DNA from: Asterella californica
Taxonomy: Eukaryota; Streptophyta; Marchantiopsida; Marchantiales; Aytoniaceae
Assembly: GCA_036924285.1 (NCBI GenBank)
Contig: JAYKYS010000014.1
Coordinates: forward strand, 7,936,001 to 8,000,000
Length of the DNA: 64,000 nt
Reading direction: 5' to 3'
How positions within the stretch are numbered: position 1 is the first letter of the stretch; each line of letters opens with the position of its first letter. The translations under genes were made by a program, and so were the position numbers. Shown one piece after another: positions 31,901 through 43,073 of the stretch. A model generated the notes under the pieces. The model worked only from the letters and a program-made list of their open reading frames with translations, did no database searches and had not been told where the DNA came from.

Positions 31901-33310
31901 AAATGATTATGGTGATTATTTTTTCATCTCAATTTAAAATCTACAAAATAAAGTATCAAATTAAAGCTAGTGCTTTACGAGTTATGATTCATCTCAAAGT
32001 AAACTATTTAGTATTGAGGGATTCGGGGTTTCTTGGAGGAAAAAGAATATTTTCTTCAAAGGCAAGGAACATTCTCTTTCATGCTTTTATACTCGTACTC
32101 AGGCAAGAATTGCATATAGGAAGGACGTATACAGATATTCGATTCACAAGTTTTCTAGAATTATTATTATATTCTAGTTTTCCATTTACGTCCATTAAAC
32201 CCCTAGTGCGGGTATAAAAGCTCTCCTGTATTTTGGATGTGGAGAGAATATTCGGTTTGCTCGAAAAATACCACAAAACTTTGGTCAGAACCTTTCTTTA
32301 CTCAACCGGTTGTTTTGAAATGAATTACGGATTGTAAAGTTCTCTACGAACTTCGATTTTAATCCGAACTCGACAGATACCATTCTCGCAAAAACATTTT
32401 AAATTAATGGTTCAATTTCTTTGCTCGACTATTTCTAGAGGCCCCGGAGGTTTGACGTAAATATGTACCACTTCCACTATGGTACTTAAAATCTACATCA
32501 GGAACTGTAAATTGTTTTACGAAATCCTTTACGGCCAAAGACTGAATGGCTTTAATAGAGGATGTCAAAGTTCAGAGAAAATATATATTTTTCAATGGAG
32601 AAGAGATAACTGATCATAAATTTATATATAATCGCGACTCATTTTAGATGATTGAATATCATAATTTTTTCAATGATTATTTTTTAGTTTGTACACTCAA
32701 ATAATTATTCAAAACAAGAAAAAATCTATTGTAAAAAAAAACAAACAAAACGAGTGAAGAGCCTTTAAAAAACATCCGCAACGTTTTCCTGCGGTTATCT
32801 CCAGTGGAGCTTCGCAAGAAAACGGATTCGTAACTCACTCCCGCGGCTGTCGGAGCTCTGAGAAGGTTACTAACCTTGACACCAGTGTTCGGGAAAGACT
32901 TTTGAGAGAACCGGGGATTTTCCGGCATGACCTAGCATCAACCGGAAATTTTCTAAAAGATACCAGAAATTGTTTCACTTTTCGAATATTTTTTAGTCGG
33001 TAACTTTCAGACTCTTTTTCCTAAACTTTCGAAAATTCACATTCTCAACCGGTTCTCACTACTCTATCAGCCGTAACTCCCCGAACATTGCTTGACACCC
33101 CTATTTAATATTGTTGGCAAAAGTTTTCCGAACAACAGCTACTGGCCGAATCGTTTCGTTTAACTACCCGACTGCAGCAACCCGCACGGTCTCATGCATA
33201 GAATGAGTGCGACATCAATGTTTGTCCGTCTGGGACCATCGTTTAGTTTCGAAAACTTGCCCTGTCTTTCCTCACTGGATCTCTATAAAAGTACTGCCGA
33301 AAGACGGGTT
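28961..33310. other. Long AT-rich spacer, no gene recognised
   Basis: AT content rises from about 29500. Short open frames (for example 31056-31289 and 31894-32217 on plus, 32928-32677 on minus) show no recognisable motif. No terminal repeats, RNA genes or tandem arrays were seen by eye. Confidence 0.5.
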
Positions 33311-33322
33311 ACCTTATCCTGA
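33311..33322. repeat. LINE target-site duplication, left copy
   Basis: ACCTTATCCTGA, identical to 40871-40882. Confidence 0.92.
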
Positions 33323-33343
33323 CCAGGATCTCAAGAAGAAGGA

Positions 33344-33392
33344 TGGTGGGGGTGGGGGGACGGAGAGCGGGGGGACGGGGGTAGAGGGGGAG
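33344..33392 (+). other. G-quadruplex-prone LINE 5' UTR
   Basis: Runs of five to six G (five runs within about 50 nt, separated by 1-9 nt) lie within the first 70 nt of the element. This fits the canonical G4 pattern on the plus strand. No function is shown. Confidence 0.7.
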
Positions 33393-33527
33393 ACGTGACG
33401 GATTAGCGGGAGGGTTGCCTCCAATTAGGCGCTAAGCAGCGGAGTGTTTGGGGAAAAGCGTGATTAGGGAAGGGCCGGGGGACTAGGGTTGCGGTTTTAG
33501 TTGCACACGGCGGTTCAGGAGGGGAAG

Positions 33528-36099
33528 ATGGAAACGGCTAACGAGAAAGAGAGAATGTGTGGCGCGAACCTCGAGGCAGAACAGGGAGGAGCGAAGCAAA
33601 GGTTCGTGAGTTTCGAGGCTACCAGAAAGGGGGAGACGGGTCAGGACACGGAGCTGGAGAAAAAATGAAGCAGAAGGGAATCTCTAAACCTGATTGACTC
33701 GCGGAGGGCCGGCAACCCCGATAGAAGCAAGGTGACAGTGGAGGATCTACTGCACTCCCAGAAAAAACGGAACACTTCAAGCGAGGAGGAAGGGATGGTG
33801 CCAGTGGTGAAAGGAGTGACGATGGTGGCGGACGAGGAGGGGTTGGGGAATCCGAAGGATGACGTCGGGTCGGTACCTCTCGCTCCTATGGGTATGGGAG
33901 AGGCGCACCAGGCGTCTCTCGGGTTGGCCCGGACACCTGAAAGCTCGAAGATAGGCAAGGGAATCGAGGGGAATGTCGAGGCGAATATAGGAGATCGGCC
34001 TGGTGGTACCCTTCAGAAGGACTACATGTCAGGAAGGGGAGATCCCTCTTGGGGGCAGGGCGGTGCACCACTGACCAATACCGCGCCTTCTGCACAAACC
34101 AACACGAACGCAGAGAATAGTGATCAAAGGGGAAAGGACCAGAGTACTACCAGCAACGGAAGAGGGAAGGAAGAGGCAAAGAATAGCTGGGTGAACCCCT
34201 TGAAAATACTAAGGAGGACGAGGCAGAACCCTTACCTTGAAGGCCTGAACCCGCTAGCGGGTGCTGTAATGCCAGATGCCGAGCTGGTAGACGCGCTTAG
34301 GAAAATACAAGGTAATCAAAAACTTGGTGAGTACAAGAACGGAGTGAGGGTGGAGCTGGACAGGAACTTGGTGGCGAGCCGCTTGGCACAACTCAAAGCG
34401 ACGGCGGTTGTTCTGGCCACGGTGGATTGCAGCCCCTCTCGGGACTCCTTTGAAAGCTGGGCGTTCAGGAGACTAGTTCAAGGGATGGGGGTTCAGATTA
34501 CGCAGCTCCGAAAGTTAAACCGCAAAAATTTTCTGGTGGTGTTGGCCGCAGCAGACCAGAAAGACAGGGTTCTGCGGGAAGCTCCCCTCTTCTGCAACGG
34601 GAGGATCGTTCTTGCTAAACCCTGGACTCCAGGGTATAAAACTCAGATGGAAAACCCCAAGGCGGTAGCTGTGTGGGTAGATCTTCCACTGGTAGACCCA
34701 ACTCTAGAAATTGGGGCGGACGCTATGTTGGCAGCAATAGGACCGGTGCTATACAAAACAACAACAAGGTCCACGAACGTATACCCCCACATACGCGGCT
34801 GTGTTTTAGTGGATCCAGACTCCGATCTAAAGGATCATCTGCAAGTTGGGGTGGGGTCGGAGAGATGATTCTACAACCAATTGTCTACCAGTCCCTACCT
34901 GATGCGTGCTTTGCCTGCAAGAAGAGGGGCCATATAGCCCGCAACTGCCCTGAAAATACCAAAAAAGGCGAAGACAAGCAGACCGAGGTCAGCAAAGGTA
35001 AAGAACCGGTGGCCAACACCGGACAGACAGCAGCCGCTGACACTTCCCAGAAAGATGATGGTTACACGCAGGTGACAAGGAAGAAATGGACGAGGAGGGT
35101 CAATCGCTGGGTGGAGGCCAAGAGGCCAGCAAACCGTTTCGACGCTCTAGACAATGAAGGGAAAGACCAAGAGGAGCCAGCCGAGGGGACGATGAACAAG
35201 GACCTGAAAGGAGGAGAAGAAGGCCCGGAGGACACCGGGAAGATGGGGGAAGGAGCTCCCCTTATTCAAGGCGCGGACATAGGGCTCAGAATTGGAGATC
35301 AGTCTCCCCTGACCAACGATGCGGAATCTCTGACGGAAAGTCAACAGAATTTCAAGGAAGCGAAGGGAACACTACCAGACCTCAATGAAATCGCAGGGAA
35401 CCAACTTACAGCAGGCAACAGAAGGGAAGAGGAGGACGAAGCGCAGACGATGAGCACAGAGGAGGTACGCACCAGTAATGCACTGATAGAAAGCGATAAA
35501 CAAAAGGAGTGTATGGGTGAAAGGGGCACGGGCAAGGGCAAGGAGAAGGAAGGGAGTACAGGAGAGAAGAACGAGTGTAAGAACGACATGTCACAAACAA
35601 CAGACCGGGGGAGCGAAAGCATAGACGTGGGAGAAGGGAAAGAGGACGACCCAGAACCGGATGGGCTAAGGGACGCCGACCCGAAGCCAAGGGAGGAGGA
35701 CACGGAAGGCCAAGGGCGGTCCTCGATGATGGTGGACCCGGTATATCAGGAGGAGGCAGGGTACAGTGCGGAAGAGGCAGAGCGCAATAAAGCCGAAGGT
35801 AGAAAGGATGGTCTATGGCTCGATACGCCAGGTCAGTGGGGGGGCCCACGGAGGAAGGATACACTCCTGTCTCGCCATTAAGATCAATAGAAAGGGAGGC
35901 CCTCGCGGAGCTGGTTCCAAACACCATTGGGAATCGGAGAGGAGGAAGGAAAGAACTGTCTACGAGGACTTCCGGAGCACAGACCATACCGGTAGGGAGG
36001 ACCATTGGGAAATCCAGCACGGGCAAGGGGAAGCAGACAAAAAAAGGGAATCTGGCGAGGGCTAGAAGTCTTCTTGCCACCATGAACAACTCCAAGTAG
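33528..36099 (+). pseudogene. LINE ORF1 (DUF4283-like plus CCHC zinc knuckle), broken
   Basis: The ATG at 33528 opens a frame that meets an in-frame TGA at 33666-33668 (a CGA to TGA change would explain it) and then continues in the same frame to about 34860. The middle (about 34270-34850) resembles the DUF4283 region of plant LINE ORF1 (FESWAFRRLVQGMGVQ, KAVAVWVDLPLVDP). A G-run near 34850 shifts the frame to one carrying the knuckle CFACKKRGHIARNC at 34907-34948. A long Glu/Lys/Gly-rich acidic region follows. Near 35830 the frame changes again, to a basic tail (GNRRGGRKEL, GKGKQTKKGN) ending at 36099. The intact ancestor would be about 850 residues, an RNA-binding chaperone for the RNP. Confidence 0.85.
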
Positions 36100-36111
36100 A
36101 AGGCTGGTGAT

Positions 36112-39100
36112 ATGGCAGACGGAAACACAATGAACATACATACCATGCATAACAACCTTAAAATAATGACATGGAACGTAAGGGGTCTTGGAGATCCGCA
36201 TCGGGTAACCATCATGCGAAGGTGGCTGGGGAGAGAGAAAGTACCGGTCGACATCATAGCCCTACAAGAATTAAAGACGGAAGAGCAACGGCTGGAGCTA
36301 AACCTGAAGCAGCTTCTTCCTGAAGGACACCGTATCGTTGACTACACGGAGGGAGGAAGAGGGGGGGGCGGCCTTACTAATAAGGGAACACTTACAGGTG
36401 CTGGAGCAGGGGGTTCGTGGAGACGGCTCAGCGGCCTGGGCCATCGTTAACTCGGCGGTTGGGCCGGTGGGCTTTATCTCGGTGTATGCTCCTAATCGAA
36501 GGGAAGGCAGAAGGAATCTATGGCAGTGGCTGGGAAGAAGAACGAGGGAAGGTAGGTGGGTTGCTGTAGGCGACTGGAACATGATGGAGTTGCCAGATGA
36601 TAGTATAGGGCCCTCCCCCTTACTACACGGCAGTGAGCTGCGTCTGTGGAGGAGCACTCTTCTCCAAGCGGATCTAGTGGACGCCCTTTTCTGCGCACAA
36701 CACAAGGAAGGGCCGATCTTCACTCGACAGGTCAGAACGGGAGGAAGATTCGACCAGGCGAGGTTGGACCTCTGCTACCTGATTAATAGTGCTGACTGGT
36801 GTGAAGGGATAACTAGAATCAAGCACGACGGGAGGCAGACACTTTCCGACCACATACCGGTGACGATAACAATTAAACTAAAAGAAGAGGAAGAAAGGGT
36901 GAAGAGTAAAAAATCCACTTACTTCAAAATGGACGCTGAGATGTTGGGGAGGCCACGGATAAGAGCGAGGGTGGAAGCCGTCTGGAGAGATCAGCAGAGG
37001 AAGGGGGGCGATCCGAGGGTGATGTGGGCGGTGGGATGGTCAAATATAAGGAGGATCCTCCAAGAGGAGAAAAGAAGAGAAAGGCAAATGGAGACTTCCA
37101 GCTCCGTTCTGGTGGGTGAACTGCAGAGGCTAAGAATCCAGGCGAGTACAGAAGACTCGGAAGTGCTTAAGGCCAGACTGCAGGAGATAGAAGAGAAAGC
37201 TAGAAGGCGAGAGCATCAAGATGCGGCTCTTTGGAGGAAGAGGAGCCGCCTAAGATGGCTGAAGGAAAGGGAGGCCCCCTCCAGATACTTCTTCGCGCAA
37301 TTGAAGACGAAGCATGGAAGGGAAACTATGAAGACGGTGCACCTGGAGGACGGAAGGAGGACAGAGGACCACGAGGAGATTCTAAAGGGGGTACATAGGT
37401 ACTACGCCGATCTATATCGAGAGGATGGGGAAGTGACACTGAATAAGACGAAGAGAAGGGAGGTCCTGGAACTCACCTCCAAAAAGATCACGGAGACGGA
37501 GAACATAAGACTGGTTGAGATCCCCTCGTCCGAAGAAATTGAAGAGGTGGTTATGAGATTCCCGAAGGAAAAATCTCCTGGAATAGACGGTGTGACGTAC
37601 GAAATGTTACAACAGTGCTGGCCCTTTATGGGGGAAAGGTGCTCGAACATGGTAAGAGAGTTCTGGAGGACCAAAAGGATCGATGACAAGATGCTGCAGG
37701 GGGTGATCAAGCTAATACTCAAGGGAGGGGATAGAGAGAACCTGGGTAACTGGAGGCCTATCTCTCTGCTTACCGCGACCTATAAGATTCTCAGCAAAAT
37801 CCTGGCGAATAGGCTCAAGTGTGTTGTTGGAAACGTTGTCGACGAACAGCAAATCGGGTTTATACAAGGAGGGACATATACGATAATATATTAAGCTTCC
37901 GGCTGGGTCAAGCGATGGCGGAGTCGAGAGGATGGCCGTCCCTGTTCTTGAAAATCGACTTCACCAAAGCGTACGACCGGGTCTCGCAAGAGTACCTGTG
38001 GGAGACCATGGACTACATGCACTTCGACCAGCACTTTGTGGGGCTGCTGAAGGGACTGACAGAAGGGGGACAGTCCAAGGTCCACGTTAATGGGGGGTTC
38101 ACGGAAGGGATAGCTCTGGGAAGGGGGGTACGGCAGGGGTGCCCGGTAGCCCTTTTTCTTTTCGCTATCGTGACACAACCCCTGATGAACATGCTAAATC
38201 GTGTGAGAGATAAAGGGGACATTGAGGGGCTATGGGCGGGGGAAGGGCCCCCTGCTTCACCAACTGTTTGCCGACGACACGGGGCTTATAATCAAAGGCT
38301 CCGAAAGCTGCTTCAGGGCGACACAGGAAGTGATACACAGCTACGAAGAGATCTCCGGGGCCTCCCTCAACCTAGGGAAGACGCTTGTAATACCAATGGG
38401 GATGAGAGAGGTACCTGAGTGGCTCGAAGCTTCTGGATGCCAAATTGCGAGACCGGGCCAAATGATTAAATATCTGGGCACTTGGATTGGTAGAGAGCTT
38501 ACGGAGAACCAAGTGGTGGAAGAAATAGTAGGGAGGCTCCAAAAGAGGCTACAGCACTGGTCCAATCGACTGCTATCGTGGTCGGACCGGGTGATATTGC
38601 TAACACATGTCCTAAGGGCGATACCTGCATATCAGCTTACAGGCTTGGACTGCGCACCAGCGAGTTTCAAAAAGATGGAAGACGTCTGTCGATCCTTTCT
38701 GTGGGGCAGAAATGGAGACGGAAGGAGTAAAACTCCGATGGTGGCGTGGGAGACTATCATGAAGCCCAAAAAGGAGGGTGGACTGGTGATTACCTCCTTC
38801 TGGCAGGTGTCGCAAGCACAGAAACTAAAATATATAACTAAGCTTTTAAACGGAGGCCGACAGGACTGGACGAACATTGCAAGATGGGGTATCAGAGAGA
38901 GCATGAAAAAAGGGAGGTTTAGCAAGGAGGAGACCAGGAGATCTCTCGAGGAATGCCTTCTGACAGTGACCAGACTGAGAACCCGTAACCTCCCGACTCT
39001 AGATAGAATGATTAGGCTGGAAGGCTGTGGCAGGGAAACTTGTCTTCGATCGGGAGAAGGTTCACCTACCAGGTAACCTCTCCTCCTATCTAGCTGTTGA

Positions 39101-40817
39101 AATATGGATGAAAGGCGAGCTTTTAGATGAGCAGGAGAGAAGAGATATTTTTAAAGGTCTGAAAAGCCGGAAGCTCGCCTCTCTAAACTCGCTGAAACTT
39201 AAAGACCTCCAGGAGTCGTTGAGGGAGGCCTCCCTTAATGGCAGCTACTCTGGGCTCGGCAGCAACATGGTGCTCGGACTGGCTGGGGGGGAGGTCATGG
39301 ACAGACTCACGAGGTGGGCAGGGGAGGTGCGGATTATAGCAAGGGGGCTACAAGATAGTGAAAGCTGGGGGTGGAGGGTAGGCGAGCAGGAAAGAAAGGG
39401 GTGGAAACTGGACATAAGGACCTGGAAGAGCATGCTATCGTCGGGCACTCAGAAGGTCGAAATGTTAAATGCGAGATGGGGGGCTCAGTACTCGGCAGAG
39501 GTATGGGACACGCGGTGGAGGAGGGTGTGGCAGGCAGGGGCGACGCTGAGGGAGAATCTCTGGATCTGGAGGCTTCTAAACCGTGGTCTTTTCAATAATC
39601 GGAGGGCTTACCAAATGGGTATAGGAAATGGGGGCTGTGTAAACGGATGTGATGTAGAGGAGACAATACAACACATCTTTTGGGATTGCCCGAAGGCGAA
39701 AGCTCGATGGGGAAGACTAGGGCTCGACAACCCGGCCTGCGCACTGCACTACGAAGAGGGGAGTGATCTAATTACTACCGTAGATAGGGCCTTAGCGTTG
39801 AAACAACAAAATCCTGCCCTCCTCCATTTCCTGGCCGAGCACACTCAGACTACCTGGAAGGAGCGTGCAGACAGGATCTTCAGGAACCTCCGCACTGATC
39901 GGCCTGCCGCCAAGATACTGGCGGAGGTCGCTAAATCGTTGTGGGCTGGGTTAAGAGAGGAAGCGAGTCAAAGATGCAAGGAGGCCTGGAAAAATGCTAT
40001 GAAAACCCTCGAGGTTATACAGAAGGAGTGGCGGAGACAGCTGGGAGGTGGTCACTTTCGAATGGCTACGGGGGGTACGAATACAAAGTGCATGATCAAA
40101 ATCCACAACATCGGAAAGGCGAAGAGGGGTAGCAACGTACCTAAGGGGAAGATGGCGGCGGGACATACCAGATGTAGAGGGGCTCCGGAGGAGGACGAGA
40201 TGACTGGGAGCTGGGCTCGCCCGCGGCAGTATGATTACTTGAAGGAGGGTCCCGGGTCGACGAGCGATACTTCGAGATCCGGTGGGCCCAGTATGCACAC
40301 TGACAAGATCCCTGCCCACTCGAGCACCAAAGGCAGCGTCAACAGTTGCAAGAGAGAGAACGAAGACGACAAAGTACATACCTCGGAGTCGAGGAAAGAT
40401 GGCACGGTGCTCGAGTGGGAAGATCGGCAGGAAAAGCAGTACACCGTCAGAGAGGACCTCGACACACTTGACTCCAGCCGTAAGAGAATTACGAATCAGA
40501 GGTGGGAGGTGACGACGAACAGAGAGGGGATTGGGCAGGCCGCCATCACGAGTATGCAAAGAGATAGCTGCACGAAGGGCCGCGACAACAATGGGCGCGG
40601 GGACAAGAGCCCCGATCTCGAGGCGGGTGCTAGCAGGAACGAGAGAATTAGGGTTGACAAGATCGATCGCGGCCGGGACAAGAATTGGGGGGGCGGTCGG
40701 GTGAGGTGTAGGAAAGGGGGTCTTCTGGGGCGGGGGCGGGTTAGGAAGTGGGGTAAAGGGGCGGGCACGGGCTCTCCGGGTCGTCGCCTTGTGAAGTTTT
40801 CGGCCTCCGCCGCATAA
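36112..40817 (+). pseudogene. LINE ORF2 (APE endonuclease, reverse transcriptase, CCHC), broken
   Basis: The endonuclease shows MTWNVRGLGD (about 36169), the Glu motif LQELK (about 36265), GDWN (about 36571) and SDH (about 36847). The RT shows SPGIDGVTYEML (about 37577), NWRPISLL, IDFTKAYDRV (about 37950), GVRQGCPVA (about 38125) and the catalytic FADD (about 38272). A zf-RVT-like finger lies at 39648-39707 (CDVEETIQHIFWDCPKA). Frame changes occur near 36362 (eight-G run), 37870-37880, 38230 and 39030-39060. After the finger there are about 370 further residues, ending in an Arg/Gly-rich basic tail, longer than I expect for plant L1 ORF2. An AATAAA lies at the stop codon. Confidence 0.88.
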
Positions 40818-40849
40818 TAAAGTTTCTACCGCTGGTGGCATTTTATAAA

Positions 40850-40870
40850 AATAAAAAAAAAAAAAAAAAA
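40850..40870 (+). other. LINE poly(A) tail
   Basis: An uninterrupted A run ends the element and is followed at once by the right TSD. Confidence 0.92.
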
Positions 40871-40882
40871 ACCTTATCCTGA
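40871..40882. repeat. LINE target-site duplication, right copy
   Basis: ACCTTATCCTGA, identical to 33311-33322. Confidence 0.92.
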
Positions 40883-41147
40883 GCTGATCTTCTACCTCGA
40901 CTCGTAGGTGTGTCAGCTTCACAACTCCTCTCCGCGTAAACTTTCAGGTGAACGGTTCTTCCGTCTACATCCATTCTAGGCCCGTCCATATCGTTCCAGT
41001 CACACTGGTAACTTAAAGTTGGCCATCCGACATGAAAGAAAGTGGGGTAACCATATCACTGTTTCGCTTGGCTTTCAGCTTGTCTGCTATATTCCTTTCA
41101 TCTCTACAGTGCGAGCGAGCTTCCCACCTGGTAAGTAATTTATCCAT

Positions 41148-41191
41148 GTCTGACAGTCCCCAGTGAAGGGGAACACTGGGGACTGTCAGAC
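41148..41191. repeat. 18-bp perfect inverted repeat, 8-nt loop
   Basis: 41148-41165 and 41174-41191 are exact reverse complements (arm GTCTGACAGTCCCCAGTG) around AAGGGGAA. It would form a stable hairpin in single-stranded DNA or RNA. The flanks show no terminator-like or miRNA-precursor-like extension. Confidence 0.9.
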
Positions 41192-42930
41192 AAATGTCAA
41201 GAGAATCTGCCAGAACCACTACAACTGTACTATGTTCTCGATATCATGGTGATCTGGTAGGCTCCGCCACGTACTGCACTTTCACATCATTCACTCTGGC
41301 TCAGGACTGTGATCCTTGCGGAGGGAGATTGTACTGTATCTACATGTAGAAAATAAAATAAAGATTTATATATTTACAGCCCACTCAGAAGCTGCGTTGA
41401 TCGATGTGTATGTGAGCGTGCACGTTGAACTGCCTACAGTGCATTTTGATTCGAGTAGCATGGGCTGGTTCCCATTAGGGTCGTAGTCGGTCACGAACAT
41501 ACGAATTAGCTTTCTTCAATCTACACTCTTTCGACGCTCATGAGGATAATGGTACACGGGTAAAGCAATTCCGGAGAAAACAGTAGTACTTGGGTAAACC
41601 CCATGGAACCTTTCGGAGTACAAAGTGAGTAACAGGCAGTGGTATTATGTATACATGATTTCAGAAGTTCGCGGATGTATGCAACGGAGTTCGGCCTAAG
41701 GTTATAGTGACTCACACCTATGGTATGGTATCTATTCACGATTTAGCCTACACCGTGTTTTCTTACTCCGATCTCAGAGCTGTGATGAAGAGATATCCAA
41801 GACTCCTCAATCCAGTCCAGTCCGCAGAGCCCCAGGATGACACCCGCTTGGGAAACACATCCCAGTTAGTTACACCAGAAGGATCAATCTTGACGAAGGA
41901 AAGGGCTAAAGTACTTAGTAGATCGCCAACGATGTTCATCAGACATGCTGACACCGCTTTCTATACGACGGATACATCTTGGCGAGCGCTCACCACCAGC
42001 AGTATCTTTAAACCATGAACCAAACAACCGAGAGCAGGGTTGTATTTTGCCTCAACCCCTGGTTCAGCTCGAGATTACTAAAATTCTAAATTTCCCAAGT
42101 CTCCAAAAAACATTCACATTGTCAACATTTGATACCACATCCGTATATGGATCCCATCTCATTCTGGAGGGTGTTCCCTCCGCACCGCTCGTCAAACTCA
42201 TACCTCCATAGTTGGGATTTTGGAATATAGTAGGACCCTTCCTTCTGGCGACAACAAGGCTGCTTAAGCTGATCTAAGTGACACCAAAGTTCAGCATCGC
42301 TCGATCCACAACGACGAGTGGTGTTGGTGAATCGGGTGAGCAGACGGTATATTCAACAAAACATGTCCACTTAAGAAATAACGACATTTAACTGTCGATG
42401 ATCAGACAAGGGGACAACTTCAACAATGACCAAGTACTCATCCATGAACTATTAACACTGGACTTTTGAGGCATTCCTGTCCTTCATGCTGACCTGAAAA
42501 CACAAATTGCGTAATGCACGACACTGTACCCATATTCATCCGAATAACTGGCTTTTGGTTACAAGTGTGATGGGCATATTCCCAGACAAGCAAGTGCCCA
42601 CAGTTGCTCCCCCTCCCCCCTGCACTTGGATTACCCCAGGCTGGCCCTTGGCACACAAACTTACACCGAAGACAGACGGGGGTTAAGAAGAAAAGACCAG
42701 AAAACGCGCGACTTGAGGCTCTGGCCCTCTACCCGTACGGTACATGGTATATACCAGCCACTCGCGTGGACATGGGCTTCTTTCTCGGTCGCTATACAGT
42801 TACACATCCATCGACATCCATCGGCATATGATGCGTAACGCAAACTCTCCTGTGTCAGGACAATCTACAAGGGCAACGTCGGACCAAATTCACTGAAAGA
42901 GTCGGATAATACAAGGGCCTGCTTGTTTGG
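41192..42930. other. Spacer with a decayed R-like repeat
   Basis: 41550-41720 shares words with the R family and with 44570-44650 (CACGGGTAAAGCA, GAGAAAACAGT). An open stretch at 41707-42018 (contains SYSDLRAVMKRYPRLL) is unrecognised. No other feature is supported. Confidence 0.4.
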
Positions 42931-42938
42931 GTGACGGG

Positions 42939-43070
42939 CTAGTTCTCATTCTTCTCTTTATAAGGGGCAAAGAGAACTGAGGAGTTATGACCTCCGAATC
43001 CAAAACTGTTGGATAAAGCGACTTTGATATCCAATCTCTGCTTCTTGTCACCAACGATGACACCCATGTC
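42939..43070 (-). pseudogene. Last exon of a KAS I/II-type 3-oxoacyl-ACP synthase (isolated)
   Basis: After a TTTTGCAG acceptor (minus strand, ending at 43071) an open exon of 43 codons reads VGDKKQRLDIKVALSN, then SFGFGGHNSSVLFAPYK, and stops at a TAG (42941-42939). This is the characteristic C-terminus of plastid beta-ketoacyl-ACP synthases, including the catalytic His in FGGHN. The enzyme condenses malonyl-ACP with acyl-ACP in fatty-acid synthesis. No other KAS exon was recognised in the 2 kb upstream on the minus strand, so this is probably a fragment, although the exon itself is undamaged and a distant upstream exon cannot be excluded. Confidence 0.8.
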
Positions 43071-43073
43071 CTG

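Larger units (their letters stand above)
33323..40870 (+). mobile_element. Full-length plant LINE (L1-type non-LTR retrotransposon)
   Basis: Bounded by a perfect 12-bp TSD, ending in a poly(A) run, with ORF1 (zinc-knuckle nucleic-acid-binding protein) then ORF2 (APE endonuclease, RT, CCHC) in the usual order. The ORFs are separated by about 12 bp. The whole element is GC-rich and strongly purine-rich on the plus strand, unlike the AT-rich surroundings. Both ORFs carry several single-base frame changes, mostly at G- or A-runs, so this copy is inactive if the base calls are right. Being full length with an intact TSD, it inserted more recently than the 5'-truncated fragments expected for old LINEs. 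Confidence 0.95.

Noticed and set aside
35406..36257. 283-codon minus-strand ORF over the LINE
   Set aside because: It is the antisense of the purine-rich ORF1/ORF2 junction (Pro/Leu/Ser-rich). The same applies to 39951-40922 minus and other long antisense frames in 33.6-40.9 kb.
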